Origin: DATLGB01 sp963726825
Lineage (GTDB): Bacteria; Actinomycetota; Thermoleophilia; Solirubrobacterales; Solirubrobacteraceae
Length of the DNA: 64,000 nucleotides
Assembly: GCA_963726825.1 (NCBI GenBank)
Contig: CAVSDT010000001.1
Location: forward strand, 558,001-622,000
Direction of reading: 5' to 3'
Position numbers and translations under genes: made by a program. This document shows, one piece after another, positions 43,122 to 56,678 of the stretch. The first letter of the stretch is position 1, and every line of letters begins with the position of its first letter. The notes beneath the pieces were generated by a model. The model ran no database searches. It had not been told where the DNA came from and was given only the letters and a program-made list of their open reading frames with translations.

Positions 43122-44248
43122 GCCGCGGATCCTTCCAGGATCGCAGCGGCGGCCCACGCGACGACGCCCGCCGAGGCGACGTCGGGGCCGAGGGCGGTGA
43201 CGTGGCCGAGCTTGCGGCCGGGCCGCGCCTCCTTGCCGTAGAGGTGGACGTGGGCGCCGTGGACGGCGAGCGCCGCCTGGAGGCGCTCGCGCGGGTCGCT
43301 GCCGTCCTGCGGCCCGACGACGTTGACCGTCACCGCGGCGGGCGACAGGGCGCGCGTCGCCCCGAGCGGCCAGTCCAACGCGGCGCGGACGTGCTGCTCG
43401 AACTGGGAGGTCACGTTCGCCTCGATCGTGTGGTGGCCCGAGTTGTGCGGGCGCATCGCGAGCTCGTTGACGACGAGGCCGTCCGGGGTGACGAACAGCT
43501 CGAGTGCGACGAGGCCGGTCGCCCCGATGTGCTCGACGATGCGCGTCGCCAGCGCGACGGCCTCCTGCGCGAGCGCCGCGTCGACCCCCGCCGGGGCGAT
43601 CAGCTCCCGCAGCATCGCGTCGACCTGGACGGTCTCCACCACGGGGTAGGCGACCGTCTCGCCGTCGGACGTCCGGGCGATGAGGACCGCGATCTCGCGC
43701 TCGATCTGCAGCGCGGGCTCGACGAGTGCGCCGTCGGGGAGCGGCTGCAGGAACGCGGCGGCCTCCGTCGGGTCGCCGACGACGGCGACGCCGCGGCCGT
43801 CGTAGCCGCCGCGCGGGGCCTTCAGCACGACGGGCCAGCCGAACTCGGCGGCGAACTCCGCGACGTCGACGGCGACGCGGGCATGCTCGAACGGCGGCAC
43901 GGGGAACCCGGCCGCGCCCAGCTCGCGGCGCTGATGCAGCTTGTCCTGGCAGAACAGCATCGCGGCGGGCGACGGGACGAGCGTGTGCCCCTCGCGCTCC
44001 AGCGTGTGGAGGTGCTCGGGGTCCAGCCCCTCGAACTCGAAGGTGACGACGTCGACCTCCGCGGCGAACGCCCGCAGCACGTCGAGGTCACGGTGGTCGC
44101 CGACGACCGCGGTCGCCCCGGCGAGGACCGCCGCGTCGGCCTCGCTGCCCGCGAGCACCCGCAGGTCGACGTCGAGCGCGTTGGCGGCGGGGAGGTCCAT
44201 GCGGGCGAGCTGGCCGGCGCCCAGGACGCCGAGGCGCGGGCGCCTCAC
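43118..44248 (-). CDS. purK: N5-carboxyaminoimidazole ribonucleotide synthase
   Basis: 376-residue ATP-grasp enzyme that carboxylates AIR with bicarbonate (step 6a). It has LGVLGAGQLARM at the N-terminus, the ATP-grasp segments LKAPRGGYDGRG and ELFVTPDGLVVNE, and RPHNSGHHTIEA. GTG at 44248 overlaps the purD stop by 4 bp (GTGA), which fixes the start. Confidence 0.97.
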   Translation of the reverse strand: MRRPRLGVLGAGQLARMDLPAANALDVDLRVLAGSEADAAVLAGATAVVGDHRDLDVLRAFAAEVDVVTFEFEGLDPEHLHTLEREGHTLVPSPAAMLFCQDKLHQRRELGAAGFPVPPFEHARVAVDVAEFAAEFGWPVVLKAPRGGYDGRGVAVVGDPTEAAAFLQPLPDGALVEPALQIEREIAVLIARTSDGETVAYPVVETVQVDAMLRELIAPAGVDAALAQEAVALATRIVEHIGATGLVALELFVTPDGLVVNELAMRPHNSGHHTIEANVTSQFEQHVRAALDWPLGATRALSPAAVTVNVVGPQDGSDPRERLQAALAVHGAHVHLYGKEARPGRKLGHVTALGPDVASAGVVAWAAAAILEGSAA

Positions 44249-45495
44249 CCGGCGATGTCCCGGCGCAGCTGGCGGCCGTCGAAGGCGATCACGTCCGCCG
44301 CGGCGTAAGCGCCGGCCCGTGCGGCGGCGACGTCGTCGCCCATCGCGGTGACCGCCAGCACGCGCCCGCCCGCCGTCACGACGTCGTCGCCGTCCCGGGC
44401 CGTGCCGGCGTGCACGACCTCGGCACCCTCCACGGCGTCGAGGCCGGAGATCACGTCGCCCCTCGAGCTCGTCTCGGGGTAGCCCTTCGACGCGAGCACG
44501 ACGGTCACGGCGGCGCGCGGGTCCCACTCGAGCTCGGCGTCCGCGAGGCCGCCCGGCTCGCACGCGTCGAGCAGCAGCTGGAGGAGGTCGCTGCGCAGGC
44601 GCGGCAGGACCACCTGCGTCTCGGGATCGCCGAAGCGGACGTTGAACTCCAGCACCTTCGTGCCGGACGCCGTCAGCATCAGGCCTGCGTAGAGGACGCC
44701 GTGAAACGGCGTGCCCTGGTCGGCGAGCACGCGCAGGACGGGCTCGTGCACGGTCCGGACGATCTCCTCGGCCCACGCGGCGGGCAGCTCCGGGACCGGC
44801 GAGTAGGCCCCCATGCCGCCGGTGTTGGGGCCGCGGTCGCCGTCGCCGATGCGCTTGAAGTCGCGGGCGGGCGCGAGCGGGAGCGCGCGCTCGCCGTCGC
44901 AGAGGGCCAGCAGCGAGACCTCGTCGCCGACGAGGTGGTCCTCGACGAGCACCGGCGCGTCGCCGAAGCGCTTCTCGACCAGCATCTCCTCGAGTGCCTC
45001 ACCGGCCTCCAGCTCGTCGTGGGCGATCACGACGCCCTTGCCGGCCGCGAGCCCGTCGGCCTTGACGACGACGGGGTACGCCTTGATCGCGTGCAGGGCG
45101 GCCTCCGCGTCGGTGACCGTCACCGCGTCGGCGGTCGGCACCCCGGCGGCCTGCATGACCGCCTTGCTGAAGGCCTTCGAGCCCTCGAGGCGCGCGGCGG
45201 CGGCCGACGGCCCGAACGCCTTGACGCCCGCCTCCGCCAGGGCGTCGACGAGGCCCGCGACCAGCGGCGCCTCGGGCCCGACGACGACGAGGTCGACCCC
45301 CGCCGCCTTGGCGGCCTGCGCGAAGCCCGCCGGGTCCTGCTCGGCGTCCGGCGCACCGGGGAGGCGCCCCGCGTCGGCCTGCGTCCCGGCGTTGCCGGGC
45401 TCGCAGAGCACCTCGGGCGCCTGAGGCGAGCGCTGCAGGGCGCGGACGAGCGCGTGTTCGCGCCCGCCCGATCCGACGACGAGGACGCGCCTCAC
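44245..45495 (-). CDS. purD: phosphoribosylamine-glycine ligase
   Basis: 416-residue GAR synthetase, ATP-grasp family, step 2 of the pathway. It has VLVVGSGGREHAL, VGPEAPLVAGLVD, VVKADGLAAGKGVV, the GPNTGGMGAYSP signature and EFNVRFGDPE. GTG at 45495 overlaps the stop of the small GYD-domain gene by 4 bp. It heads the purD-K-E cassette. Confidence 0.97.
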   Translation of the reverse strand: MRRVLVVGSGGREHALVRALQRSPQAPEVLCEPGNAGTQADAGRLPGAPDAEQDPAGFAQAAKAAGVDLVVVGPEAPLVAGLVDALAEAGVKAFGPSAAAARLEGSKAFSKAVMQAAGVPTADAVTVTDAEAALHAIKAYPVVVKADGLAAGKGVVIAHDELEAGEALEEMLVEKRFGDAPVLVEDHLVGDEVSLLALCDGERALPLAPARDFKRIGDGDRGPNTGGMGAYSPVPELPAAWAEEIVRTVHEPVLRVLADQGTPFHGVLYAGLMLTASGTKVLEFNVRFGDPETQVVLPRLRSDLLQLLLDACEPGGLADAELEWDPRAAVTVVLASKGYPETSSRGDVISGLDAVEGAEVVHAGTARDGDDVVTAGGRVLAVTAMGDDVAAARAGAYAAADVIAFDGRQLRRDIAG

Positions 45496-45773
45496 AGACT
45501 GTCGATGTACTCGTCCACCGGGATGGCGGACAGCGACTCGTAGCGGCCCGTGCCGCGTGAGCCGAGCTCGAGCGAGACGCGCGCCATCGTCACGTCGTCA
45601 GGGGCCTCGACGACGGAGATGAAGTCGAACTGCCCGAGCGTCGCCCACTGGGCCTTGACGGTGGCGCCGAGCTGCTCGACCTCGTCGTTGACCTCCTTGA
45701 CGCGCGACGGGTTGTTCTTGACCGTCTGGATGCCCTCGGAGGACAGCGTCGCCAGCATGATGTAGGTCGGCAT
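45492..45773 (-). CDS. GYD-domain small protein
   Basis: 93-residue soluble protein of the GYD family (ferredoxin-like fold, function unknown). It starts PTYIMLATLSSEGIQ and contains GATVKAQWATLGQFDFI with VSLELGSRGTGRYESL. It is translationally coupled to purD (4-bp overlap) and starts ten bases after clpB. The conserved link with purD hints at a role near purine metabolism, but none is established. Confidence 0.85.
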   Translation of the reverse strand: MPTYIMLATLSSEGIQTVKNNPSRVKEVNDEVEQLGATVKAQWATLGQFDFISVVEAPDDVTMARVSLELGSRGTGRYESLSAIPVDEYIDSL

Positions 45774-45783
45774 GGCGCCAACC

Positions 45784-48327
<2,544 letters not shown>

Positions 48328-48341
48328 CGTGGCGCGTTCCT

Positions 48342-48368
48342 ATATCTCAGTCGAAGTGACTGAGATAT
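48342..48368. promoter_or_regulatory. HAIR-like HspR operator upstream of clpB
   Basis: Perfect inverted repeat with 11-bp arms, ATATCTCAGTC and GACTGAGATAT, separated by GAAGT. Written as CTCAGT-N7-ACTGAG it has the N7 geometry of the HspR-associated inverted repeat (classically CTTGAGT-N7-ACTCAAG), with a changed half-site. It lies 15 bp upstream of the clpB ATG, so a bound repressor would cover the promoter and start site. The same core occurs upstream of dnaK. Confidence 0.85.
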
Positions 48369-48430
48369 TAGCACGGTCGTCGTGGCGTTCGGCAGCGATG
48401 AGTTTCCCGGCTTCGAGCCGTCTGAGGACC

Positions 48431-48823
48431 ATGCACGCCACGAACGCCCCCACCACCGTCACGAGCATCGACGTCACGATGTTCGCCGTCGCCGACCAGG
48501 ACGCCGCCCGCGACTTCTACGTCGACGTCCTCGGCTGGGAGGTCCGCGCGGACGCGCCGTTCGGTGCCGACGGCGACCACCGCTGGCTGGAGGTCGCCCC
48601 GCCCGGCTCCGCCGCCTCCTTGTCCCTGAACCCGCCCATGGACGGCAGCCCGGGCGGCAGCGCCGTCGGGGTCGGCACGGACGACCTCCTGGCCGAGCAC
48701 GCCCGCCTGGCCGCTCGCGGCCTCGACGTCGGCCCGGAGCCCCGGCAGATCCCGGGGGCGCCGCTGATGTTCGGCGTCGCCGATCCCGACGGCAACCACG
48801 TCTGGGTCGTCGCGCGCTCCTAG
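48431..48823 (+). CDS. VOC-family protein
   Basis: 130-residue glyoxalase/bleomycin-resistance-like protein with one long VOC module: VTSIDVTMFAVADQDAARDFYVDVLGWEV, a Gly/Ser-rich turn, and FGVADPDGNHVWVVARS. Of the usual metal ligands only some are present (Glu in WLEVAPP is one candidate), so it may bind a ligand rather than catalyse. GAGGACC before the ATG is a plausible ribosome-binding site. It lies alone on the plus strand between two heat-shock genes, overlapping the end of hspR by 4 bp, and starts 62 bp from the operator, so it could be regulated by HspR too. Confidence 0.8.
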   Translation: MHATNAPTTVTSIDVTMFAVADQDAARDFYVDVLGWEVRADAPFGADGDHRWLEVAPPGSAASLSLNPPMDGSPGGSAVGVGTDDLLAEHARLAARGLDVGPEPRQIPGAPLMFGVADPDGNHVWVVARS

Positions 48824-49266
48824 GCGCGCGGGGCGCGGCGCACGTGCACGAGGTCCCCGCCGGCGGGGGCCTCGTAGCGCACGACCTCGGCGCGGTAGGA
48901 GCGCCGGACGGCTTCGAGCTCCTCCTCCAGCGCGCGGGTCAGCCGCGCGTTGCGGCGCTCGAGCTGGTCGATGCGCGCGGCCATGCGCTCCATCTGGGCC
49001 TCCATCTCGAGCACGCGCTCGACGCCCGCGTGGTTCATCCCGAGCTCGACCGTCATCTGCTGGATGCGGCGCAGCAGGTCGACGTCGGCCTGCGAGTACA
49101 GCCGCGTGCCCTTGGGGGAGCGCTTGGGCTCGATCAGGCCGCGCGCCTCGTACATCCGCAGGGTCTGCGGGTGCATCTCGGCGAGCTCCGCCGCGACGGA
49201 GATCATGAACACGCCGCGCGCCGGGTCAACGGTCGCGGTGATCGTCGTCCTCCGGCGCGCGCCCAT
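48820..49266 (-). CDS. hspR: MerR-family heat-shock repressor HspR
   Basis: 148-residue MerR-type regulator. The winged HTH begins FMISVAAELAEMHPQTLRMYEARGL and continues KGTRLYSQADVDLLRRI, the HspR signature; a coiled-coil (about 85-125) for dimerisation and a basic tail follow. It is the last gene of dnaK-grpE-dnaJ-hspR, its ATG overlapping the dnaJ stop by one base. HspR proteins repress their own operon and clpB, with DnaK acting as co-repressor. Matching inverted repeats lie upstream of both dnaK and clpB. Confidence 0.92.
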   Translation of the reverse strand: MGARRRTTITATVDPARGVFMISVAAELAEMHPQTLRMYEARGLIEPKRSPKGTRLYSQADVDLLRRIQQMTVELGMNHAGVERVLEMEAQMERMAARIDQLERRNARLTRALEEELEAVRRSYRAEVVRYEAPAGGDLVHVRRAPRA

Positions 49267-50420
49267 CAGGCGGTCGCCTTGTCGGCCCCGCGCGCAGCCG
49301 CCGCGTCACGCAGCAGCCCCTCGCGGGGGTCGTCGCCCATCACCCGGGCGAGGTCGTCGACGATCTCCTGCTGGTCCGCCGTCAGCGTGGCGGGGACGTC
49401 GATGACGAAGCGGTAGTGCAGGTCCCCCGCACCGCCGCCGCCGAGCTTCGGCGGGCCCTCGCCGCGCAGGCGGGTGACGGTCCCGCTCCTCGTGCCCGGC
49501 TTGACGCGCAGCGTCTTCGTGGCGTCGAGCGTGGGCACCTCGACGTCGGCGCCGCGCAGCGCCTCCACGACGGTGATCGGCACCTCGACCTCGAGGTTGT
49601 CGCCCTTGCGGTGGAACACCGGGGAGGTCCCGACGCGCGTCGTGACGTACAGGTCGCCCGCCGGCCCGCCGCGCATGCCCGCCTCGCCCTTGCCGGCCAG
49701 GCGGATGCGCGAGCCGTCCTTGACGCCCGCGGGGATGTTGACCTTGTAGCGCTTGAGCTCCTTGAGGCGCCCCTCGCCGTGACAGGTGTGGCACGGCCGC
49801 TCGATCACGGTCCCGGCCCCGCCGCAGCGCTCGCAGGGGCGGGTGATGGAGAACAGGCCCTGGCCCTGGGACTCGACGCCGCGGCCCTGGCAGACGGGAC
49901 ACACGATCGGGGAGGACCCGGGCTCCGCGCCCGTGCCGCGGCAGGTGCCGCACTGCGACTGGGTCGCGACGGCGACCGGGACCTGCGCCCCGGAGATCGC
50001 CTGGGTGAAGCCGATCGAGACCTCCGTCTCGAGGTCGCGGCCGCGCTCGGCCTGCCCGGTCCCGCGCGCGCCGCCCGGCCGCCGGCGACCACCGGTCGCC
50101 GACCCGAACAGGTCGCTCAGGATGTCCCCGAAGCCGGCCCCGTCGGGGCCGCCCGCGGTGGTCGTGGACCCGCCGCCGGTCCCGAACGGGTTCGCCCCGC
50201 CGAAGATCGACCCGCCGCGGTCGTACTTCTTGCGCTTCTCCGCGTCCGACAGGACGTCGTAGGCGGTCGAGACCTCCTTGAAGCGCTCCTCCGCGCCCGG
50301 GTCCTTGTTCGTGTCCGGATGGTACTTGCGGGCGAGCTTGCGGTAGGCCTTCTTGATCTCGTCCTGCGAGGCCTTCCGGTCGACCCCGAGGGTCTTGTAG
50401 TAGTCGCCCGCAGCGGCCAT
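49266..50420 (-). CDS. dnaJ: chaperone DnaJ
   Basis: 384-residue type I Hsp40. J domain (about 5-70) with HPD at 34-36, a Gly/Phe-rich linker (about 73-130), a zinc-finger region with four CxxCxGxG repeats (CGTCRGTG, CPVCQGRG, CERCGGAG, CHTCHGEG), and the C-terminal client-binding domain. It stimulates DnaK ATPase. ATG at 50420 overlaps the grpE stop by one base. The short Ala/Arg-rich tail is not part of the family core. Confidence 0.97.
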   Translation of the reverse strand: MAAAGDYYKTLGVDRKASQDEIKKAYRKLARKYHPDTNKDPGAEERFKEVSTAYDVLSDAEKRKKYDRGGSIFGGANPFGTGGGSTTTAGGPDGAGFGDILSDLFGSATGGRRRPGGARGTGQAERGRDLETEVSIGFTQAISGAQVPVAVATQSQCGTCRGTGAEPGSSPIVCPVCQGRGVESQGQGLFSITRPCERCGGAGTVIERPCHTCHGEGRLKELKRYKVNIPAGVKDGSRIRLAGKGEAGMRGGPAGDLYVTTRVGTSPVFHRKGDNLEVEVPITVVEALRGADVEVPTLDATKTLRVKPGTRSGTVTRLRGEGPPKLGGGGAGDLHYRFVIDVPATLTADQQEIVDDLARVMGDDPREGLLRDAAAARGADKATA

Positions 50421-51054
50421 CAGGCAGCCACCACGACGCGTGCGGGGCGCAGCACCGTCTCACCGATGCGATAGCCGCGCTGGTAGACCGACACGACGGT
50501 GCCCGACGCCGTGCCCTCGACGGGCTGCTGGGTCATCGCCTCGTGCACATGGGGATCGAACGCCTCACCGGTGGGGTCGAAGGATTCCACGCCGACCCGA
50601 CCGAGCGCGTCGAACACCTCGCGCTGGACGGCGCGCAGCGGCTCCTTGAGCGTCTCGTCGGCGTGCTCGATCGCCAGGCCGAGGTGGTCGAGCGGGGCCA
50701 GCAGCTCCTTCGCGACGCGGGCGATCCCGCGGGACTCCGCCTGCGCGGACTGCGCCTGCGTGCGCTTGCGGAAGTTCTCGAACTCGGCCTGCTTGCGCTG
50801 GGCGAGCTGGAGGTACTCGGCCGCCTGCTCACGCGCCTCCGTCAGCGGGTCCGCGGGCGGCGGCGGGGGCGGGACGTCCTCGGCCACGGGCTCGCCCTCC
50901 GCGACCGGCTCGCCCTCGGGCGGGGCCGGCGCGTCGGCGGGCTCGGGCTCGGGGTCGAGCACCCGCGACTCGCCGGCCGGGTCGACCGGCGGGACGTCCG
51001 TCCCGCCGGCACCCGCGACGCCGTCGGGCGTCTCGGTGGTCTTCTGCGGGTCGG

Positions 51055-51058
<4 letters not shown>
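50420..51058 (-). CDS. grpE: nucleotide exchange factor GrpE
   Basis: 212-residue exchange factor for DnaK. The first 70 residues are an acidic Pro/Glu-rich disordered arm; a long helix (about 75-115, AEFENFRKRTQAQ) mediates dimerisation, and the β-domain has FDPHVHEAM and VSVYQRGYRIGETVLRPARVVV. GTG at 51058 overlaps the dnaK stop by 4 bp (GTGA). Low sequence complexity at the N-terminus is typical for actinobacterial GrpE. Confidence 0.95.
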
Positions 51059-52974
<1,916 letters not shown>

Positions 52975-53006
52975 GAGTGTCTGGCTCCTTGTTGCCGTGA
53001 AGAGAA

Positions 53007-53031
53007 GATCTCAGTTGCGTTGGCTGAGATC
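53007..53031. promoter_or_regulatory. HAIR-like HspR operator upstream of dnaK
   Basis: Inverted repeat GATCTCAGT-N7-GCTGAGATC in the 57-bp gap between dnaK and the endonuclease gene, 33-57 bp upstream of the dnaK start. The core CTCAG(T/C)-N7-(A/G)CTGAG and the 7-bp spacing are the same as in the clpB operator; one terminal base pair of the core differs (T/G mismatch). Two matching copies in front of the two expected HspR targets strongly support the assignment. Confidence 0.85.
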
Positions 53032-53727
53032 CTAGCGGCTTGGGGCGACCCCGATGCGCGGGCAGGCCCGCCGCAGCGCACACGCGCCGCAGTCCGGTCG
53101 CCGAGCGTGACAGGTCCGGCGGCCGTGACGCAGCAGGTTGAGGTGGAGCTCGAGGCCCTCTCCCGGCCGCAGCAGCGCGAGCAGGTCGTCGTGGAGCTCC
53201 TCGAAGGGCGCGCCAGGGCGAAACAGCCCGAGCCGGGTGCCCACGCGGCTGACGTGCGTGTCCACCGGGATGTCGTCCATCCCGAAGGAGAACAGGAGCA
53301 CGCAGGCGGTCGTCTTGCGGCCGACGCCCGGCAGCGCGGTGAGGAGCGCGCGGGCGTCCGCGACCGGCATCGCCTCGAGGGCCGACAGGTCGAGGGGGTC
53401 ACCCAGCGCTTGGAGGACGGCCTTGATCCGGACCGACTTCTGCCGGTGCAGGCCCCCGGGCTGGATCGCGGCCTCGATCTCGTGCAGCGGGGCGTCGCGC
53501 ACCTGCTCCCACGCCCCCCAGCGGTCCCGGAGGCGCAGGAAGGCGACGTCGCGGTTGCGGTCGCTCGTCGACTGGGAGAGGATCGTGAGCACGAGCTCGT
53601 CGACCGGCGCGCCGTGCGGCGGCGCGACGGGCCGGCCGTAGATCAGGCGCAGCCGGTCGCGCAGCGCCACGACCCGGCGGCGGGTCGGCGGCGTCCAGTC
53701 GCGTCGCGGGACGGTCGCGGCCCTCAC
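53032..53727 (-). CDS. nth: endonuclease III-family DNA glycosylase
   Basis: 231-residue helix-hairpin-helix glycosylase/AP lyase for oxidised pyrimidines. The HhH motif LPGVGRKTTACVLL carries the catalytic Lys, the catalytic Asp is in VDTHVSRVGTRLGL, and the C-terminal C-x6-C-x2-C-x5-C [4Fe-4S] loop (CHARRPDCGACALRRAC) is complete. Start is GTG at 53727; an in-frame TTG at 53736 is less likely. It lies just upstream of the dnaK promoter but is co-directional, so transcription may read into the heat-shock operon. Confidence 0.93.
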   Translation of the reverse strand: MRAATVPRRDWTPPTRRRVVALRDRLRLIYGRPVAPPHGAPVDELVLTILSQSTSDRNRDVAFLRLRDRWGAWEQVRDAPLHEIEAAIQPGGLHRQKSVRIKAVLQALGDPLDLSALEAMPVADARALLTALPGVGRKTTACVLLFSFGMDDIPVDTHVSRVGTRLGLFRPGAPFEELHDDLLALLRPGEGLELHLNLLRHGRRTCHARRPDCGACALRRACPRIGVAPSR

Positions 53728-53737
53728 CCCGGGCAAG

Positions 53738-56539
53738 CTACTCCGCCGCGGGGGGCGCGTCCCCCTCCGGCAGCAGCGCCGAGGCGAGCTCGGCCCGGCC
53801 CGTGATCCCGAGCTTGCGGTAGGCGCGGCCGAGGTGCATCTCGACGGTCTTCTGCGACAGGTACAGCACCTGGGCGATCTCGCGGTTCGTGCGCCCGTCG
53901 GCGGCCATCCGGGCCAGGCGCGCCTCGCTCGGGGTCAGCGCGTCGCGGCCGCCCAGCAGCCGGTCACGCCGGGGCCGGGCGCCCGTGGCGGCGAGCTCGT
54001 CGCGGGCCCGGTCGGCGAGCGGGCCGGCGCCGCACTCCAGCGCGAGGTCGAGCGCGCGCCCCAGGGGCTCGCGGGCGTCCGTCCGGCGCCCGCCGCGGCG
54101 CAGCAGCACGCCGAGGTCGGTGAGGGCCGCCGCCTGGGCAAGGCGCGCGCCGGTGCCCTCCACGGCGGCGACGGCCTCCTCGGCCAGGGCGATGCCGGCC
54201 TCGCCGCCCGCGAGCGTGGCGGCCACCCGCAGCGTCGCCGCCCGGATGCGCGGTGGCGACACCGCGCGGGCGCTCGGCAGCGCCGCGTCGAGCAGGTCGC
54301 GCGCCTCGTGCGCGCGACCAAGGCGATGGAGGGCGAGCGGCTCCTCCGACAGGCCGTCGAAGCCCACCGGCGACCACACGGTCTGACTGAAGCGCGCGAG
54401 GCATCGGCGCGCGGCCGCGAGGTCCGCCACCCCCTCCTCCAGCCGGCCCTGGGCGCAGCGCAGCCGGCCGCGCGCGGCGCGCAGGAAGAACTGCGGCTGA
54501 CAGGTGCGCGCCCACTCGTGGTCGGGCGGCACGTCGGCGACGACGGCCTCGGCGCCGGCGAGGTCGCCGCGGTCGATCAGCGCATGGAGCAGCACCGCCG
54601 TCGTGAAGGCCGTCATGTCGGCCGTCAGGTCGACGCGCAGCGGGCCGAGCTGCGTGCGCGCGTGCAGCTCGCAGCGGTCGAGGTCGCCCGCCGCGTGCGC
54701 CTGGACCGCGAGCATCGTGTGGACGGCGCCGATCGCCCGCAGGTTCCCGCTGCCACGGGCGAGCTCCAGCGCGCGCTCGAGCCGCTCTCGCGCCACCGCG
54801 AGCTGGTCCGCGTAGACGAGCGACCCCAGCGCCATCAGGCTGCCGAGCAGCACGCCGCGCTCGAGCCCGTCGCCGTCCAGCGCCTCCTCCGCGACCGCCA
54901 CGACCTCCGCGTGGGGCAGCGCCATCCGCGCGCTGCGCGCGCCGGCGACCAGCCGGGCGACGATGGGGTCGGCCGGGGGCTCGCGCTCGTAGCGCGCGAG
55001 GAGCGCCGCGGCGCGGGGGCTGCCGTCGGCACCGGCCCAGGCCAGGGCGCAGTGGAAGGCGCCGAGCAGGTCGCGATCGGCGCGGGCGGTGAGCCAGTCC
55101 GCGTCCAGCGCGTCCTCGAGGATCGTCAGCGCCTCCGTCACCCGGCCGCGGAGGCCGGTGCCCATCGCCAGCTCGACGGTCCAGTCGACGCGGCGGCGCC
55201 CGTCCGGAGCCGCGTCGAGTGCCTGGCGCAGGTGCAGGGCCCAGTCCGGCTCGCCGAGCATCTCCTCCTGCTGTGCGAGGTCGTGCAGGACGACGGCGTG
55301 CTCCGCCGCGGGCGGGGGCTCCGCCACGGCGCGGCGCAGGTAGGCGGCGGCGACGTCGGGGGCGCCGCGGGCGCTCGCCAACGCCGCCGCGGCGCGCAGG
55401 GGCTCCAACGGGGCACCGGCCCCCGGCGCGACCGCCAGCAGCTGCGCGGCGACCTGCTCCGCCGGCGCGCGAGCGGCGGCGAGGACGGTGGCGGCGCGCA
55501 GCGGCAGCGCGTCGCGGCGACCGGGCGCCAGGGCGGAGCGGACCGCGCTGCGCACGACCGGGTGCTCGAAGCGGACGGGGTCGGCGGCAGCGAGCACGCC
55601 CATCCGGCGCAGCTCATCCGCATGGCGACGGGCCAGCGCGGGCTCCACGTCCGCGACGACCCCGGCGGTGGCCAGGGCGGCGCCGTCGCCGAGCACCGCC
55701 ATCGCCTCCGCCAGGGCCAGCGCCTCCGGGCCCAGCCTCGCGACCCGCCGCGCCACGTGCCGCGCGATGGTCGCCGGGGACGCGTCGGCGACCCGGCCGG
55801 GGTCCGGCGCCGCCGCCCCGTCGAGCTCGCGCAGGAGCTCGCGCAGGTACAGCGGGTTGCCGGCGCTGGCGCGGTGGCAGGCTGCGACGAGCTCCGGGCT
55901 CGCCGGCCCGAGCAGGCGCTCCACAGCGGCCGGGGTCAGCGGCTGCAGGCGCACGACGTCGGCGCGCGGATCCAGCCGCAGCGGGTCCAGCAGGTCGGCG
56001 GGCGAGCCGGGCTCGTCCGGGCGCAGGGCCAGCACGACCGCCAGCGGCAGGCCGTCGAGGCGCCGCAGGAGGTGGCCGAGGAAGCGCAGGGACGGCGCGT
56101 CCGCCCAGTGGAGGTCGTCGACGACGAGCGTCAGCGGCTCGGCGGCTGCGAGCTCGGCGACGAGCCAGTAGAGGCCGTCGACGACGCCGAAGGACGCGTC
56201 CACGGGCACGCCGGGGCCGGCCACGTCCGACAGGGCGGCGACCCCGGCGGCGACGGGGCCCGGCGACGACGGGCCGAGGCGGTCGACGGCCCCGCCGAGC
56301 AGCTGGCGCAGCACGCCGTAGGCGAAGGCGGACTCGTGCTCGGCCGGCCGCGCGGCGAGCACCGCGGTGCCGATCCCCGCGCGCGCGTCCTGCAGCAGCG
56401 CCGTCTTGCCGAGCCCGGCGGCGCCCTCGAGGATCACCACCGCCGGTTCCCCCGCAGCCGCGCGCCGCGTCGCCGCGACGAGCCGCTCCCGCTCCGCGGC
56501 GCGCTCCAACAGGGTGGCGTGGTCCGCCATCGGACGCAT
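53738..56539 (-). CDS. LuxR-family ATPase transcriptional regulator (LAL/MalT-like)
   Basis: 933-residue regulator. The N-terminal AAA/STAND ATPase has Walker A GAAGLGKT (39-46) and Walker B LVVDDLHWAD. A long helical, TPR-like region (about 330-840) follows, then a C-terminal LuxR HTH (about 865-925) with LTPSEARLARMAADGRTNREIA and LYLSQKTVEMHLGRAYRKLGI. Such proteins activate target genes when the ATPase senses a ligand. Target genes cannot be deduced; it stands alone, divergent from the CAP-domain gene. Confidence 0.94.
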   Translation of the reverse strand: MRPMADHATLLERAAERERLVAATRRAAAGEPAVVILEGAAGLGKTALLQDARAGIGTAVLAARPAEHESAFAYGVLRQLLGGAVDRLGPSSPGPVAAGVAALSDVAGPGVPVDASFGVVDGLYWLVAELAAAEPLTLVVDDLHWADAPSLRFLGHLLRRLDGLPLAVVLALRPDEPGSPADLLDPLRLDPRADVVRLQPLTPAAVERLLGPASPELVAACHRASAGNPLYLRELLRELDGAAAPDPGRVADASPATIARHVARRVARLGPEALALAEAMAVLGDGAALATAGVVADVEPALARRHADELRRMGVLAAADPVRFEHPVVRSAVRSALAPGRRDALPLRAATVLAAARAPAEQVAAQLLAVAPGAGAPLEPLRAAAALASARGAPDVAAAYLRRAVAEPPPAAEHAVVLHDLAQQEEMLGEPDWALHLRQALDAAPDGRRRVDWTVELAMGTGLRGRVTEALTILEDALDADWLTARADRDLLGAFHCALAWAGADGSPRAAALLARYEREPPADPIVARLVAGARSARMALPHAEVVAVAEEALDGDGLERGVLLGSLMALGSLVYADQLAVARERLERALELARGSGNLRAIGAVHTMLAVQAHAAGDLDRCELHARTQLGPLRVDLTADMTAFTTAVLLHALIDRGDLAGAEAVVADVPPDHEWARTCQPQFFLRAARGRLRCAQGRLEEGVADLAAARRCLARFSQTVWSPVGFDGLSEEPLALHRLGRAHEARDLLDAALPSARAVSPPRIRAATLRVAATLAGGEAGIALAEEAVAAVEGTGARLAQAAALTDLGVLLRRGGRRTDAREPLGRALDLALECGAGPLADRARDELAATGARPRRDRLLGGRDALTPSEARLARMAADGRTNREIAQVLYLSQKTVEMHLGRAYRKLGITGRAELASALLPEGDAPPAAE

Positions 56540-56665
56540 TGTCGCAGTCCCGTTCTGAACGGCGCGGAGCGGGGCGACTGGTCCGTCGCCGACGGGGGTA
56601 CAAGCCGCCCGGCCGCGGAGCCCGATAGGGTCCCGCGCTCCGAAGGACCTTGGCAGAGGCCCACC

Positions 56666-56673
56666 AGGAGGAA
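56666..56673 (+). promoter_or_regulatory. strong ribosome-binding site fixing a TTG start
   Basis: AGGAGGAA lies seven bases (counted from GAGG) before TTG at 56679. It is the best Shine-Dalgarno match I noticed in the window, and it supports TTG as the true start of the CAP-domain gene. Confidence 0.7.
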
Positions 56674-56678
56674 CTCAG

